Made by a program: the position numbers and the translations under genes
Part shown: piece by piece, positions 43,607 to 53,390 of the stretch
Layout: each line of letters opens with the position of its first letter
Position numbering within the stretch: the first letter of the stretch is position 1
Notes under the pieces: model-generated
The model's input: only the letters and a program-made list of their open reading frames with translations
What the model was told of the DNA's origin: nothing
Database searches by the model: none
NCBI RefSeq assembly: GCF_028288465.1
Contig: NZ_JAQBNR010000048.1
Span: 1-64,000 of the forward strand
Length of the DNA stretch: 64,000 nt
Source of the DNA: Ferruginibacter sp.
GTDB taxonomy: Bacteria; Bacteroidota; Bacteroidia; Chitinophagales; Chitinophagaceae
Reading direction: 5' to 3'

Positions 43607-43954
43607 CTGAAACGTTTAACAATTATATCAATCGTATTATTTGGATTAATTTTTACTTCTTTTGCTCAAAATAAAATCGCCGCTTCCAATGGTGGTGATC
43701 CTGCTGCAAAACTGATTAAATATTATCCAAATCCAGCTACTACCGCTATTAGCTTCGAGTTCGTGCGTGGTTACGACAAATCTTTTACGCTTCAGTTATA
43801 CAATTTCATGGGCAAAAAAGTGCTGGATGTAAACACACTTTCACAGCTCACCAATCTTTCCCTCAACGGCTTTTACCGCGGCGTTTATATTTTTCGCCTC
43901 AGCGATAAAAATGGCAACGTGATTGATTCCGGCAAATTCCAGGTGGTACGTTAA
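43607..43954 (+). CDS. Minimal T9SS protein: signal peptide plus type A sorting domain only, CTG start
   Basis: About 115 residues if started at the CTG at 43607. The frame is open from 43583, and the conceptual start LKRLTIISIVLFGLIFTSFAQ is a clear signal peptide, yet no ATG, GTG or TTG lies before it; a GTG at 43763 would lose it. After a ~15-residue linker the rest is a sorting domain: IKYYPNPATTAISFEF, FTLQLYNFMGKKVLDV, LNGFYRGVYIFRLSDKNGN, GKFQVVR. There is no cargo domain. Either CTG (or ATT at 43586) starts translation, or an ATG has been lost in a recently inactivated gene. Confidence 0.65.
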   Translation: MKRLTIISIVLFGLIFTSFAQNKIAASNGGDPAAKLIKYYPNPATTAISFEFVRGYDKSFTLQLYNFMGKKVLDVNTLSQLTNLSLNGFYRGVYIFRLSDKNGNVIDSGKFQVVR

Positions 43955-43997
43955 GTTTTATTTCCTTCTATTTTTATTGGCCCAGCTACATATTTTC

Positions 43998-44060
43998 AAA
44001 TAAGCTTCATTGGCGTCGCACTCTTGTACTTTAAAGCTTTATTGAACTTTTACCGAAGCG
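43998..44060 (-). repeat. GTACAAG-family repeat, copy 4
   Basis: Core (minus strand) GTACAAGAGTGCGACGCCAA starts at 44029; the preceding ACGCTTCGGTAAAAGTTC is shared with copy 5 at 46100-46118. It lies between two convergent genes. Confidence 0.75.
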
Positions 44061-44104
44061 TATCATGCGATCACTGATTTTTGATTTGCATGAAACCAGG
44101 TAGT

Positions 44105-45286
44105 TTATAAAACCTGTGCAATCAAAAACTTTAAATAGTGCGTATTTTCCTGTCCGCGGATAATCGGGTGGTCGGCTGATTGCGCATTAAAAACCACCTG
44201 CCTTATTTTTCGTTTGGCATCTTTGGCGGCCATTTGTATAATGTCTAAAAACAACTCCGGCTTCACCAGGTTGGTACAACTGGAGGTCACCAAAAACCCG
44301 CCGGGTTTCACCAGTTTCATTCCACGTAAATTAATTTCCTTATAGCCTGCCACGGCTTTGTCAATGGTACTCCTGCTCTTTGTAAACGAAGGCGGGTCCA
44401 GCATTACAACGTCCCATTGCTTGCCATCTTTCGTCCATTCCTTTAACACATCAAATGCATTTACGCATTCAAAGCGGCAAATACTTTCCAGTCCGTTCAG
44501 GGCCGCATTTTTGTTGCACATATCAATGGCGCTTGGGGAAATATCTAATCCCAAAACACTTTTGGCGCCATAGTGGGCAGCCGTAACTTCAAATGAGCCG
44601 GTGTAGCAAAACGCACCCAATACATCCGCACCTTTTACGATATGCTGAATGGCGCGGCGGTTATCCTGCTGGTCTAAAAAATACCCCGTTTTTTGCCCGT
44701 TTGCAATATCCACATTCATTTTTATCCCGTTCTCCTCAATAATAATATTGGTATCAAATTCAGCTGATAAAAATCCTTTGTGCTGTTCCATACCTTCCAG
44801 CTCCCTTACCGGTACATCGTTGCGTTCATAAATGCCTTTGGGCGAAAATAATTGTTCCAGGGCTTTTACAATGGCAGGCTTCCAGATGTCGATGCCCAGC
44901 GCCAAAGTTTGTATCACAAAATAATCGTTGAATTTATCGATGATCAGTTGGGGCAGGTCATCCGCTTCGCCAAAAATGAGACGGCAGTTTTTAGTATAAC
45001 CCAGCGTTTGCCGGTAGGCCCAGGCCTGCTTGATTTTATTATAAAAAAAAGCCTCATCAATTGCGACATCTTTATCCCGGGTAAGCAGCCGCACCATTAT
45101 CTGCGATTGTGGATTTACATAGCCTTTACCAATAAATTTTTTGTCGTGCGTAAAAACATTTACTATTTCGCCGGCTTTGGCAGCTGCATCTAAAGCTTTA
45201 CCGCGGTTTATTTCGTTCGCAAAAATCCAGGGATGGCCGGTTTCCACACGATTTCCTACATTTTTATTCAGGAAGAGACTTTTCAT
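44105..45286 (-). CDS. Class I SAM-dependent rRNA methyltransferase, RlmI-like, with PUA domain
   Basis: 393 residues. The N-terminal PUA-like domain (about 1-75) has NVGNRVETGHPWIFANEI and IGKGYVNPQSQIMVRLL. A linker region (RLIFGEADDLPQLIIDKFNDYFVIQ) leads to the methyltransferase domain: VLGAFCYTGSFEVTAAHYGAKSVLGLDIS binds SAM, and DVVMLDPPSFTKSR is the DPP(S/P) catalytic motif. This layout is that of RlmI, which makes 5-methylcytosine in 23S rRNA in E. coli. The target in this organism is inferred from the family. Confidence 0.88.
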   Translation of the reverse strand: MKSLFLNKNVGNRVETGHPWIFANEINRGKALDAAAKAGEIVNVFTHDKKFIGKGYVNPQSQIMVRLLTRDKDVAIDEAFFYNKIKQAWAYRQTLGYTKNCRLIFGEADDLPQLIIDKFNDYFVIQTLALGIDIWKPAIVKALEQLFSPKGIYERNDVPVRELEGMEQHKGFLSAEFDTNIIIEENGIKMNVDIANGQKTGYFLDQQDNRRAIQHIVKGADVLGAFCYTGSFEVTAAHYGAKSVLGLDISPSAIDMCNKNAALNGLESICRFECVNAFDVLKEWTKDGKQWDVVMLDPPSFTKSRSTIDKAVAGYKEINLRGMKLVKPGGFLVTSSCTNLVKPELFLDIIQMAAKDAKRKIRQVVFNAQSADHPIIRGQENTHYLKFLIAQVL

Positions 45287-45457
45287 GCCGCAAAGGTAAC
45301 TTTTAACCGCTCAGCCAGTTCAAATTTGCAGTTAAACTCACTTCATTTGCCAATTTGGCTGTTAATGAAGGTTGGCAAAATGTTTGACTATCGTACATTT
45401 GCACCTCATTTACAATTTTGATTGTATAACAAAAAAAGAAGGCTTAACACTATAATT

Positions 45458-46033
45458 ATGGAACAAAAAATAAAAGAAACAGAGGAGGAAACAACCATGG
45501 CGGAGCAAACGCAGGGCTTTGAGGACATCAATTCTGATTCGGATATTCCGGGAAATACCCACTTAAGCAATGAAGCGGGGGAAAACGCGTTTGAAAAACT
45601 GCAGTCTGAACTGGAAGAACAAAAAGATAAATACATCCGTTTATTCGCCGAGTTTGATAACTATAAACGCCGCAGCGCCAAAGAAAGAATTGAACTGATT
45701 CAAACTGCGGGCAGGGAAGTAATTACCTCTTTACTGGATGTATTGGATGACAGCGAACGTGCTGAAAAACAGCTGCAGACAAGTACTGACCTGGAACAAA
45801 TAAGAAAAGGTATCGAACTGGTGTTTGGCAAGCTGAGAAGCACATTACAGGCAAAAGGATTGAAAGCCATGGACAGTATCAACACAGAGTTTGATGTGGA
45901 AAAACATGAAGCGATTACCGAAATACCGGCTCCTTCTGAAAACCTGAAAGATAAAGTAGTGGACGAGGTTCAAAAAGGGTATTACCTGAATGATAAGATT
46001 ATCAGGTTTGCCAAAGTAGTGGTTGGTAAATAG
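45458..46033 (+). CDS. grpE: Nucleotide exchange factor GrpE
   Basis: 191 residues from the ATG at 45458; a TTG at 45422 would add twelve basic residues not typical of the family. The acidic N-terminal tail (1-45) leads into the long coiled coil (ENAFEKLQSELEEQKDKYIRLFAEFDNYKRRSAKERIEL) and the C-terminal beta wing (TEFDVEKHEAITEIPAPSENLKDKVVDEVQKGYYLNDKIIRFAKVVV). It releases ADP from DnaK. dnaJ follows 223 bases later, with a dispersed repeat in the gap. Confidence 0.95.
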   Translation: MEQKIKETEEETTMAEQTQGFEDINSDSDIPGNTHLSNEAGENAFEKLQSELEEQKDKYIRLFAEFDNYKRRSAKERIELIQTAGREVITSLLDVLDDSERAEKQLQTSTDLEQIRKGIELVFGKLRSTLQAKGLKAMDSINTEFDVEKHEAITEIPAPSENLKDKVVDEVQKGYYLNDKIIRFAKVVVGK

Positions 46034-46094
46034 ATCGGTATCTACTGCCTGCAAATTGCAAAGCAGGAATTAACCTAAGCTGACCATAGCCAAT

Positions 46095-46170
46095 CTTGTT
46101 ACGCTTCGGTAAAAGTTCGTTACAGATATTAAAGTACAAGTGAGTGACACAACAATGCTGACCAATGAAA
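46095..46170 (+). repeat. GTACAAG-family repeat, copy 5, between grpE and dnaJ
   Basis: Core GTACAAGTGAGTGACACAAC starts at 46134. With copy 4 it shares a second block, ACGCTTCGGTAAAAGTTC, about 20 bases upstream, which defines the repeat as at least 60 bases long. Confidence 0.75.
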
Positions 46171-46256
46171 AAATGCTGGTAAAATAATAATAACAATTGT
46201 CTTTACCCTTTTTAAAGGTTAGGCATAAAACAAATTACCCTTTGGGAAACCGGTTT

Positions 46257-47435
46257 ATGAAGAAAGATTTTTATGAAATTTTGGGGATTAGTAAAACTGC
46301 ATCGCAGGATGAGATAAAAAAAGCGTACCGTAAAGTGGCTATGCAGTTTCACCCTGACCGCAATCCCGGCGATAAAGCATCTGAAGAAAAATTTAAGGAA
46401 GCAGCTGAGGCTTACGAAATATTAAGCGATCCGGACAAGCGGGCCCAGTATGACCGTTTTGGTCACCAGGCTTTCAGTGGCGGTCGTGGTAACAGCGGTG
46501 GCGGATTTAGTGGCGGTGGTATGAATATGGATGATATCTTCAGCCAGTTTGGAGATATTTTTGGCGATGAAAGTCCGTTTGGCAGTTTCTTTGGTGGCGG
46601 AGGTGGCGGTGGACGGCGATCTTCCGGCGGAAGAAGCCATGGTGTGCGGGGCAGTAACCTGCGCATAAAAATAAAACTGAACTACGAAGAGATGGCCAAG
46701 GGCGCTTCGAAGACAGTTAAGGTAAAAAAATATGTTCCCTGCGCTACCTGTAGCGGCAGCGGAGCTAAAGATAAAAACAGTGTACAAACCTGTGGCACCT
46801 GCGGTGGCAGCGGCCAGGTAAGAAAAGTGCAGAATACCTTCCTGGGCCAGATGCAGACCGTAACTACCTGCCCTACCTGTAATGGCGAAGGAAGTACCAT
46901 CGCCAATAAATGTACAAGCTGCAAGGGTGAGGGACGTGTATACGGTGAGGAAACCGTTACCATCGAAATACCGGCAGGTGTACAGGAAGGCATGCAACTG
47001 AGCATGAATGGTAAAGGCAACGCAGGCGAACGCGGCGGAGCCAACGGCGACTTAATCATCCTGATTGAAGAGGAAGCTCATGCACAACTACAAAGAGACG
47101 GCCTGAATGTGGCGTTCGATTTACATATTTCTTTTCCTGAAGCGGTATTTGGAACCAACATAGAGGTACCTACGATTGATGGAAAGGCTAAAATAAAAAT
47201 TCCGCCGGGAACCCAGAGTGGTAAAATTTTCCGGTTGAAAGGAAAAGGCTTTCCTTCAGTAAATTCTTACGAAAAAGGTGATCAGTTGATACATGTAAAT
47301 GTGTGGACGCCGCAACATGTGAGTTCTGAAGAAAAAGCCATGCTGGAAAAAATGCAGGACAGCAAAAACTTTGAACCAAAGCCGGAAAAAGGCGACAAGT
47401 CTTTTTTTGATAAGGTGAGAGAGATGTTTGCCTAA
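46257..47435 (+). CDS. dnaJ: Chaperone protein DnaJ
   Basis: 392 residues from the ATG at 46257 ([11 protein letters not shown]); an in-frame start at 46197 adds a non-conserved leader. The J domain (1-68) has the HPD motif at 32-34. A long Gly/Phe-rich linker (about 75-130) precedes four CxxCxGxG zinc-finger repeats ([32 protein letters not shown]) and the two C-terminal substrate-binding domains. It delivers substrates to DnaK. The stop overlaps the end of the convergent vWA gene by four bases. Confidence 0.96.
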   Translation: MKKDFYEILGISKTASQDEIKKAYRKVAMQFHPDRNPGDKASEEKFKEAAEAYEILSDPDKRAQYDRFGHQAFSGGRGNSGGGFSGGGMNMDDIFSQFGDIFGDESPFGSFFGGGGGGGRRSSGGRSHGVRGSNLRIKIKLNYEEMAKGASKTVKVKKYVPCATCSGSGAKDKNSVQTCGTCGGSGQVRKVQNTFLGQMQTVTTCPTCNGEGSTIANKCTSCKGEGRVYGEETVTIEIPAGVQEGMQLSMNGKGNAGERGGANGDLIILIEEEAHAQLQRDGLNVAFDLHISFPEAVFGTNIEVPTIDGKAKIKIPPGTQSGKIFRLKGKGFPSVNSYEKGDQLIHVNVWTPQHVSSEEKAMLEKMQDSKNFEPKPEKGDKSFFDKVREMFA

Positions 47436-49186
47436 TCCTTATATTTCATTTTCTTTTTTACGTAGATTTTTTTGGCCATCCCAATCAACTGTACAAATTG
47501 CTTTTGCAGGTAGCTGTCAGGGTTATAGGCATTGGTGGCGATTCTTTCTGTCTCCGTCCAGTCTGTTATGGGAAAATACTTTGACTGGCGCAGTTTCATA
47601 CCAAACATGGCTATAGAAGCGCCAAGTTGATACTCCTTATCGATGTTATTAAAAGACTGGTAATTTGCAGGGCAATCAAATTTAATTTCCCTGCGGTTTT
47701 TTGTAGCCGGCAGGGTATATTTTAGTGAAACCGATGCCGGTGAAATCATTGTCCCTGAATCAACCGCAAAATCATTTTTTGGTGTTACCTCAAAAATCGC
47801 CAGCACACTGTTTCCACTGCCGATATCTCCTCCTTCCAGTTCGCCCGAACTGTCCGCAATGGCATCCCGCTTATTATCAAAACCAATCAGGCGATAATCT
47901 TTTATTACGGCGGGGTTAAAATGTACATTTAAAAAAACATCGTCCGCCACTGAAAAAAATGTCTGGGTTACTTCTTTTACCAGTACTTTTTCCGCCTCGG
48001 TAATATTGTCGAGGTAGGCGTAATTTCCGTTCCCTCTTTTTGCCAGCGTTTCCAGTTTGGAATCTTTAAAATTTCCCATACCTACACCCAGGCAGGTTAA
48101 GTATACACCACTCTTTTTTTCTTTAGTGATCAGCTCATCAAGGGCCTTTTCTGTCACTTCTCCCACATTAAAATCGCCATCTGTTGCCAGTATCACCCTG
48201 TTATTTCCACCTTTTATGAAAGATCTTTCTGCCAGACCGTATGCCATCCTGATAGCCGATTCTCCCGGTGTATCTCCACTGGCCGTCAGCTCTTCTATAG
48301 AGGCAGTAATCTTCTGTTTTTCTGCTCCGCTGGTAGGTGGAAGCCATACAGATACGCTGCCACCATAAGCCACAATGGATACCGTGTCGATTGCCCTTAA
48401 ATTTTTTATCAGCATTTGAAAAGCGGCTTTTACCAGCGGCAGCCTGTTGGGTAAATCCATACTTCCGGAAGCGTCAATCAAAAAAACCAGGTTAGATGGA
48501 GGTACTTTATCCATATCCAGTTTGCGTGCGTTAACGTTCAGGAATAACAATTTGCTTTCAGCATTCCACGGGCAATCTGACAACTGTGATTCTAAACTAA
48601 ATACTTCATTTTTGGAGGGCTCGCGGTAGTGCAGGTTAAAGTAATTCAGTAATTCTTCTATTCGCACCGCATCCGGTGGCACCAAACTTTTAGTGGTAAG
48701 AAACCTGCGGATATTACTGTAGGATGCTTTATTGATGTTAAGGGAAAAAGCTGAATTGGGAAATTTGTTTACATCGACCGTTTCATTTTCTACCAGCGAA
48801 AAATAAGATTCATCGCTGACATACCAGGTATAGGTGGAAGAAAAATCCCGGTCTTTAGTAACGGAAATCAGCTTAGGTCTGTTTTTAGTTACATTGGCAG
48901 ACAATGATTTTAAAATGAGTTGCTGAAATATATCTGTTTTAACGCCAAATGATTTTGTTTCGTAACCATCCGCAATGAGTGTAACAGAATCGTAAGATGA
49001 ATGGCAGGAAATACCAAACCCCCCTGATGTACCCGAATAGTAAACATTTTTATCTGAGTGAAGTAAGATTTTTACATTCTGCAACAACTCACTTTTTTCG
49101 TTTTTTATTTCGCCACGTAAATAGTATTGAGCATTGGCAAATGGCACAAATAGCAGGAAGGATATGTAGACGGCTAATTTTTTCAA
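47432..49186 (-). CDS. Secreted von Willebrand factor type A protein (YfbK-like)
   Basis: 584 residues. A signal peptide (about 1-19, [18 protein letters not shown]) is followed by a carboxypeptidase-regulatory-like beta domain (about 22-95, [22 protein letters not shown]). The YfbK N-terminal domain (about 118-215) contains [18 protein letters not shown] and [29 protein letters not shown]. The vWA domain (about 230-410) keeps the metal site DASGSM and [15 protein letters not shown]3520-like C-terminal domain ends the protein. It probably binds another surface protein in a metal-dependent way; partner unknown. Confidence 0.88.
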   Translation of the reverse strand: MKKLAVYISFLLFVPFANAQYYLRGEIKNEKSELLQNVKILLHSDKNVYYSGTSGGFGISCHSSYDSVTLIADGYETKSFGVKTDIFQQLILKSLSANVTKNRPKLISVTKDRDFSSTYTWYVSDESYFSLVENETVDVNKFPNSAFSLNINKASYSNIRRFLTTKSLVPPDAVRIEELLNYFNLHYREPSKNEVFSLESQLSDCPWNAESKLLFLNVNARKLDMDKVPPSNLVFLIDASGSMDLPNRLPLVKAAFQMLIKNLRAIDTVSIVAYGGSVSVWLPPTSGAEKQKITASIEELTASGDTPGESAIRMAYGLAERSFIKGGNNRVILATDGDFNVGEVTEKALDELITKEKKSGVYLTCLGVGMGNFKDSKLETLAKRGNGNYAYLDNITEAEKVLVKEVTQTFFSVADDVFLNVHFNPAVIKDYRLIGFDNKRDAIADSSGELEGGDIGSGNSVLAIFEVTPKNDFAVDSGTMISPASVSLKYTLPATKNRREIKFDCPANYQSFNNIDKEYQLGASIAMFGMKLRQSKYFPITDWTETERIATNAYNPDSYLQKQFVQLIGMAKKIYVKKKMKYKD

Positions 49187-49253
49187 CAGTTCAAAAGTTG
49201 CAGTAAGTTATAAAAATTATCCCAAACAGAAACTGATTACTGCCGCATAACCG

Positions 49254-49793
49254 TTATTCCGCTGTTAATTGATAAATTTCCGGGATATTTCTTCCCAACC
49301 CGTCGTAATCAAGACCGAAGCCCAGTAAAAAGATATTTGGTACACTAAAGCCCAGGAAATCGATTGCTACAGGATGCAATAAAGCTTCAGGCTTGTGCAG
49401 TAAGGCTGCGATTTTTAGAGAAGCTGGCTGTTGTGCATACAGTTGTGGTAAAAACTTGTGCATCGTGGTGCCGGTATCAACAATGTCTTCAATAATAATG
49501 ACATGCCTGCCTTGTAATGGCTCATCCAGCCCGATGGAAGTAATGACATTGCCGGTTGAGCTGGTCCCCTTGTAAGAAGCCAGCTTTATAAAACATATCT
49601 CTGCATCTATTGATATTTCTTTAAAAAGATCAGCCGCAAACATAAATGAGCCGTTTAAAATGGCAATGAATAAAGGGCGTTTGCCGGCATACTCTGTATT
49701 AATTTCAGCTGCCAGTTCTTTTATCCGTCCGTTAATCTTTGCCGCGGAAATATACGGCTTGAATTTTTTATCATTTACCTGTAATATTGGCAT
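49254..49793 (-). CDS. hpt: Hypoxanthine phosphoribosyltransferase
   Basis: 179 residues. The PRPP-binding loop is VIIIEDIVDTGTTMHKF, with the acidic pair Glu-Asp and the DTGTT motif of type I phosphoribosyltransferases. The N-terminal part has LFIAILNGSFMFAADLFKEI and the C-terminal part PVAIDFLGFSVPNIFLLGFGLDYDGLGRNIPEIY, both typical for HPRT. It converts hypoxanthine (and often guanine) to the nucleotide in purine salvage. A short intergenic gap separates it from the glucosaminidase gene upstream in the same direction. Confidence 0.93.
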   Translation of the reverse strand: MPILQVNDKKFKPYISAAKINGRIKELAAEINTEYAGKRPLFIAILNGSFMFAADLFKEISIDAEICFIKLASYKGTSSTGNVITSIGLDEPLQGRHVIIIEDIVDTGTTMHKFLPQLYAQQPASLKIAALLHKPEALLHPVAIDFLGFSVPNIFLLGFGLDYDGLGRNIPEIYQLTAE

Positions 49794-49840
49794 ATGGTTG
49801 TTGGCTGTTTTATTGTTCGTGTGTGTACGTGCATAAAGGA

Positions 49841-51013
49841 CTATTCAGAAACCACCAACTCCTGTCCTATCCGTAAATTGTCGGTAGTTAAATTATTCCA
49901 TTGCCTTAATTGCTGAATGGTTACCTGGTATTTTTTTGCTATACTGTACAATCCTTCTTTAGGTTGCACAATATGCATTTTGTGCGATGCTCGTACTTCT
50001 TTTTTAGATACTGTTAAAGCCACTGCATCCTTTATTGCTGCTGCCTGTTGCGTTTGTGCTACCGGACTTAAATACAATTTTGTCCCCGCAGCAACCGGTG
50101 TATCTTCTTTCATGTCGTTATACAATAAAAGATATTTAAGCTGTATGCCATTTTTTTGTGCGATGTCATGCAACGGCTCCTGTTGTTGTGCAATGTAAAA
50201 ATCACTGGCACCTGTTTTTGACTTTTTTTGCAAAAAGATAATCTGGTCGTCTTTAAGAATGCCGTCTTCTTCCAGGTCATTATAGGAAAGTAATTTGCTA
50301 AGATCAATATCATTTTCGGTGGCTATGGCGAGCAGCGAAGTTCCCTTTTTTGCATTGATATATTTGTGCCCGTTAATGTAGTTTACAGGCTCGCCTTCAG
50401 ACGAATTACCAGATTCTGTATTATCAGTAGAAGTGGATTTTTCCGGCGTTGGTTCCTTATCGTCCTGGTATTTGCTTTTGTCAACTTGTGGCATATCCTG
50501 GGCTCCTATTAAAGAATATTGCTGCAGGTTATATTGTTCAATATTTTTAATCAGGATGTCAGGATATTTTGGGTTAGTGGCATACCCCGCTTTTCTTAAA
50601 CCTTTTGCCCATGCCTTGTAGTCCAATGGATCTAACTGAAAAAGAAAAGCATACCACTCCATTCCACGCAAATAATTACTATGATCCCTGTAAGATGCTT
50701 CTGCATCTTTATAGCTGCGAAAACATTCGCCCTTTTCATCATCATCGTGGGTCACCGCGTCCGACGTCCAGCTGCTTTTACATTTAATGCCAAAATGATT
50801 ATTCGATTTTTTTACAAGATCGCTGTTGCCGTTTTCTGTTTCCAGAAGTCCCTGTGCCAGCGTTATGGCGGCAGGCACGCCCATTCTTTTCATTTCTTTT
50901 ATTGCGAGGTCTTTGTATTTTTCTACGTATTGCTCAGGCGTCATTTTTTGCGCATTTGCACTAATGCAAAAAACGGCAACCGTACATATTAAATTCACCA
51001 ATTTTTTTATCAT
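49841..51013 (-). CDS. Secreted glucosaminidase with LysM domains
   Basis: 390 residues. A signal peptide (1-21, KKLVNLICTVAVFCISANA) precedes a FlgJ/mannosyl-glycoprotein endo-N-acetylglucosaminidase-type domain (about 25-170; MGVPAAITLAQGLLETENGNSDLVKKSNNHFGIKC with the catalytic Glu of LLETENG, and AWAKGLRKAGYATNPKYPDILI). Three LysM-like modules follow: about 215-260, 270-315 and 345-389, the last clearest (HIVQPKEGLYSIAKKYQVTIQQLRQWNNL). It cuts peptidoglycan glycan chains in the periplasm. It lies 27 bases after the O-methyltransferase gene in the same direction. Confidence 0.92.
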   Translation of the reverse strand: MIKKLVNLICTVAVFCISANAQKMTPEQYVEKYKDLAIKEMKRMGVPAAITLAQGLLETENGNSDLVKKSNNHFGIKCKSSWTSDAVTHDDDEKGECFRSYKDAEASYRDHSNYLRGMEWYAFLFQLDPLDYKAWAKGLRKAGYATNPKYPDILIKNIEQYNLQQYSLIGAQDMPQVDKSKYQDDKEPTPEKSTSTDNTESGNSSEGEPVNYINGHKYINAKKGTSLLAIATENDIDLSKLLSYNDLEEDGILKDDQIIFLQKKSKTGASDFYIAQQQEPLHDIAQKNGIQLKYLLLYNDMKEDTPVAAGTKLYLSPVAQTQQAAAIKDAVALTVSKKEVRASHKMHIVQPKEGLYSIAKKYQVTIQQLRQWNNLTTDNLRIGQELVVSE

Positions 51014-51040
51014 AATTATTAGCCTTTGGGGAGCCTGATT

Positions 51041-51679
51041 TTATAATTTTCTTATCAGCATTAATCCGTCCCTTACTGTTAGCAATACCTGTTGTACTCC
51101 CGGATCATTTTTTACATGCTCATTAAAAGCATGTACGGCTTTCGCATTTTTGCCGCTGATATTTTCTTCCAGTACCTGTCCATGAAACAGTGTGTTATCT
51201 GCGATGATAACGCCGTTCTGCTTCACCGCAGGCAAAATTAAATCGTAATAACTGATATAACCCGTTTTATCCGCGTCGATAAAAACAATATCCCACTGTT
51301 CATTTAACGTGGGAATAATTTCATTCGCGTCACCAAGGTGTAACCGGATGTTATTTTTATATACAGATCTCTCAAAATACGATTTTGCCGTTGCAGCATC
51401 CGGCTCTCTTAATTCGATGGTGTGAAGCATTCCTCCGGGCTTTAAACCTTTGGCAAGGCACAGCGCACTGTATCCTGTAAACGTACCTATTTCCAAAATG
51501 CGGGATGGTTGCAACAAAGTACTCAACAGGCTTAAAAAACTCCCCTGCACATGCCCGCTAAGCATATGTGCATTGTCATGTGTTGCGGTTGTATATTGAT
51601 TTATTTCGTGCAGCAAATCATCTTCTTCAAAAGAAAAATTAGATGCGTATGCTTCTGCTGCAATATTTACAATATCCAT
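51041..51679 (-). CDS. SAM-dependent O-methyltransferase (caffeoyl-CoA OMT-like)
   Basis: 212 residues. The SAM-binding motif I is ILEIGTFTGYSALCLAKGL (about 76-94), followed by LHTIELREPDAA and WDIVFIDADKTGYISYYDLILPAVKQNGVIIADNTLFHG, where the Asp residues bind the metal ion and catechol-type substrate in the family. Length and motif order match bacterial O-methyltransferase family 3 proteins. The natural substrate cannot be read from the sequence. It is the first gene of a likely pair with the glucosaminidase. Confidence 0.9.
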   Translation of the reverse strand: MDIVNIAAEAYASNFSFEEDDLLHEINQYTTATHDNAHMLSGHVQGSFLSLLSTLLQPSRILEIGTFTGYSALCLAKGLKPGGMLHTIELREPDAATAKSYFERSVYKNNIRLHLGDANEIIPTLNEQWDIVFIDADKTGYISYYDLILPAVKQNGVIIADNTLFHGQVLEENISGKNAKAVHAFNEHVKNDPGVQQVLLTVRDGLMLIRKL

Positions 51680-51773
51680 GAATTGAATTTAATAACAATG
51701 GTGTCACCCTTAATTCACCGATTAAAAATGACACCCTGCAGGTACAAAAATAAAATTTATACCCCGTAACCAA

Positions 51774-53309
51774 TTATTTTTTTGAAATGATTAACAAGCC
51801 TGTAAAGGTTAATAGTCCGTTGATGATGAGTATTTCAATACCAATTACATATCCATTCAATAAATGCGGCGCATTGGTTTGAAGCAGGTAACATAGTACG
51901 GGACTTATAATTGCTATAATGGCGATAATAAAATTATCCGGCAAACTGCGGCGGGTTAAAATGCCAAAAGTAAATAAGCCAAGCAAGGGGCCATAGGTAT
52001 AGCCGGCAAGGTCTAAAATTTTATCAATAATGGAACGGCTGTTAATTTCCCTGAACACCAGGATACATACAAAAAACAGCGTGGTCATTGTTAAATGTAC
52101 TGACAATCGAAGGCGTCTTTTTTGTTGCTCATTTAAATCCGTTCTTTCCTTTATGCCCAAAATATCAATGCAAAAAGAAGACGTAAGCGCTGTTAAGGCA
52201 CCATCTGCACTGGGAAACAAAGCCGATATCAACGCGATAATAAAAATAACAGAAATATAGGACGGCATGGATTGCAATAAGCCAAGTGCTACCGAAGGAA
52301 AAAGATTATCACCGGTTAAACTCAGGTTATTATATACAAACCCCCATACAGGCACACCATCTACCATTGTTGTGGTGAAACTGGCTCCCTGTGTATAAGC
52401 ATACAGGTACAAAAGGCCGCCAAGCAGCAGGAACAACAAATTTACAAACACTAAAATCACGCTAAACGTCAGCATATTTTTTTGCGAATCCTTCAGGTTT
52501 TTTACGCTGATATTTTTTTGCATCATCTCCTGGTCAAGGCCTGTCATAGCAATGGTTATAAATGCGCCACCGACAATCTGTTTTATAAAATATCCCTTGC
52601 TGTTGATGTCAGTATTAAATATCCGGGTAAGGTTTTTTGCTTCCATGGCATTTACCGCTTCGCCTACTGAAAGATGCAGGTGAGATAAAATGTAACCAAT
52701 GCATACAACCAAACCCAGTATCATCATGGTTGTTTGCAATGTATCTGTATACACAATTGTTTTTACGCCGCCTTCAAATGTGTACAGCAGTATCATAATC
52801 AATACAACGGCAGCAGATACATAAAACGGGATGTGCATCCTGGATAAAATAAAAACATGCAACACATTAATAACAAGATACAGTCTTGCTGTGGCGCCTA
52901 CCGTTCTTGATAAGATAAAAAAAGATGCACCGGTTTTATAAGCCCAGGTACCAAAGCGCTGCTTGAGATAATTATAAATTGAAGTTAAGTTCAGTTTATA
53001 ATAAAGCGGTAACAATACATAGGCAACAACAAGGTATCCCAAAAAATAACCAATCACTACCTGGAAATATCCAAGTGCATTGGGAACAAGCCCCTCTTTG
53101 CCAATATTGCCAACACTACCCGGAACGCTCACAAATGTTACTCCGCTTAAGGACGTGCCAATCATGCCGAAAGCCACCAGCATCCAGTTACTATTGCGGT
53201 TGCCGATAAAAAAAGAATCATTATTTGAATTTCTGCTGGTATACCACGCCACGATGAATAACAATAAAAAATAACCGATAACAAAATACAAAAGCGTTGA
53301 AGGAGCCAT
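51774..53309 (-). CDS. Sodium:solute symporter family protein
   Basis: 511 residues with about thirteen hydrophobic helices. Family signatures are FFIGNRNSNWMLVAFGMIGTSLSGVTFVSVPG near the N-terminus, the FEGGVKTIVYTDTLQTTMMILG helix (SSS signature region, about 176-197) and SALFPSADGALTALTSSFCIDI (about 358-380), which contains the Na+-binding region. It imports an organic solute, often a sugar or organic acid, together with Na+; substrate unknown. Isolated gene, divergent from the LOG gene. Confidence 0.92.
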   Translation of the reverse strand: MAPSTLLYFVIGYFLLLFIVAWYTSRNSNNDSFFIGNRNSNWMLVAFGMIGTSLSGVTFVSVPGSVGNIGKEGLVPNALGYFQVVIGYFLGYLVVAYVLLPLYYKLNLTSIYNYLKQRFGTWAYKTGASFFILSRTVGATARLYLVINVLHVFILSRMHIPFYVSAAVVLIMILLYTFEGGVKTIVYTDTLQTTMMILGLVVCIGYILSHLHLSVGEAVNAMEAKNLTRIFNTDINSKGYFIKQIVGGAFITIAMTGLDQEMMQKNISVKNLKDSQKNMLTFSVILVFVNLLFLLLGGLLYLYAYTQGASFTTTMVDGVPVWGFVYNNLSLTGDNLFPSVALGLLQSMPSYISVIFIIALISALFPSADGALTALTSSFCIDILGIKERTDLNEQQKRRLRLSVHLTMTTLFFVCILVFREINSRSIIDKILDLAGYTYGPLLGLFTFGILTRRSLPDNFIIAIIAIISPVLCYLLQTNAPHLLNGYVIGIEILIINGLLTFTGLLIISKK

Positions 53310-53390
53310 GTTGAAAAATAATTAAAATATAATCCCGCTAAATTAGCAGAAGTAAAAGTATTTGTTGAATTTTAAACAATATACATCATT

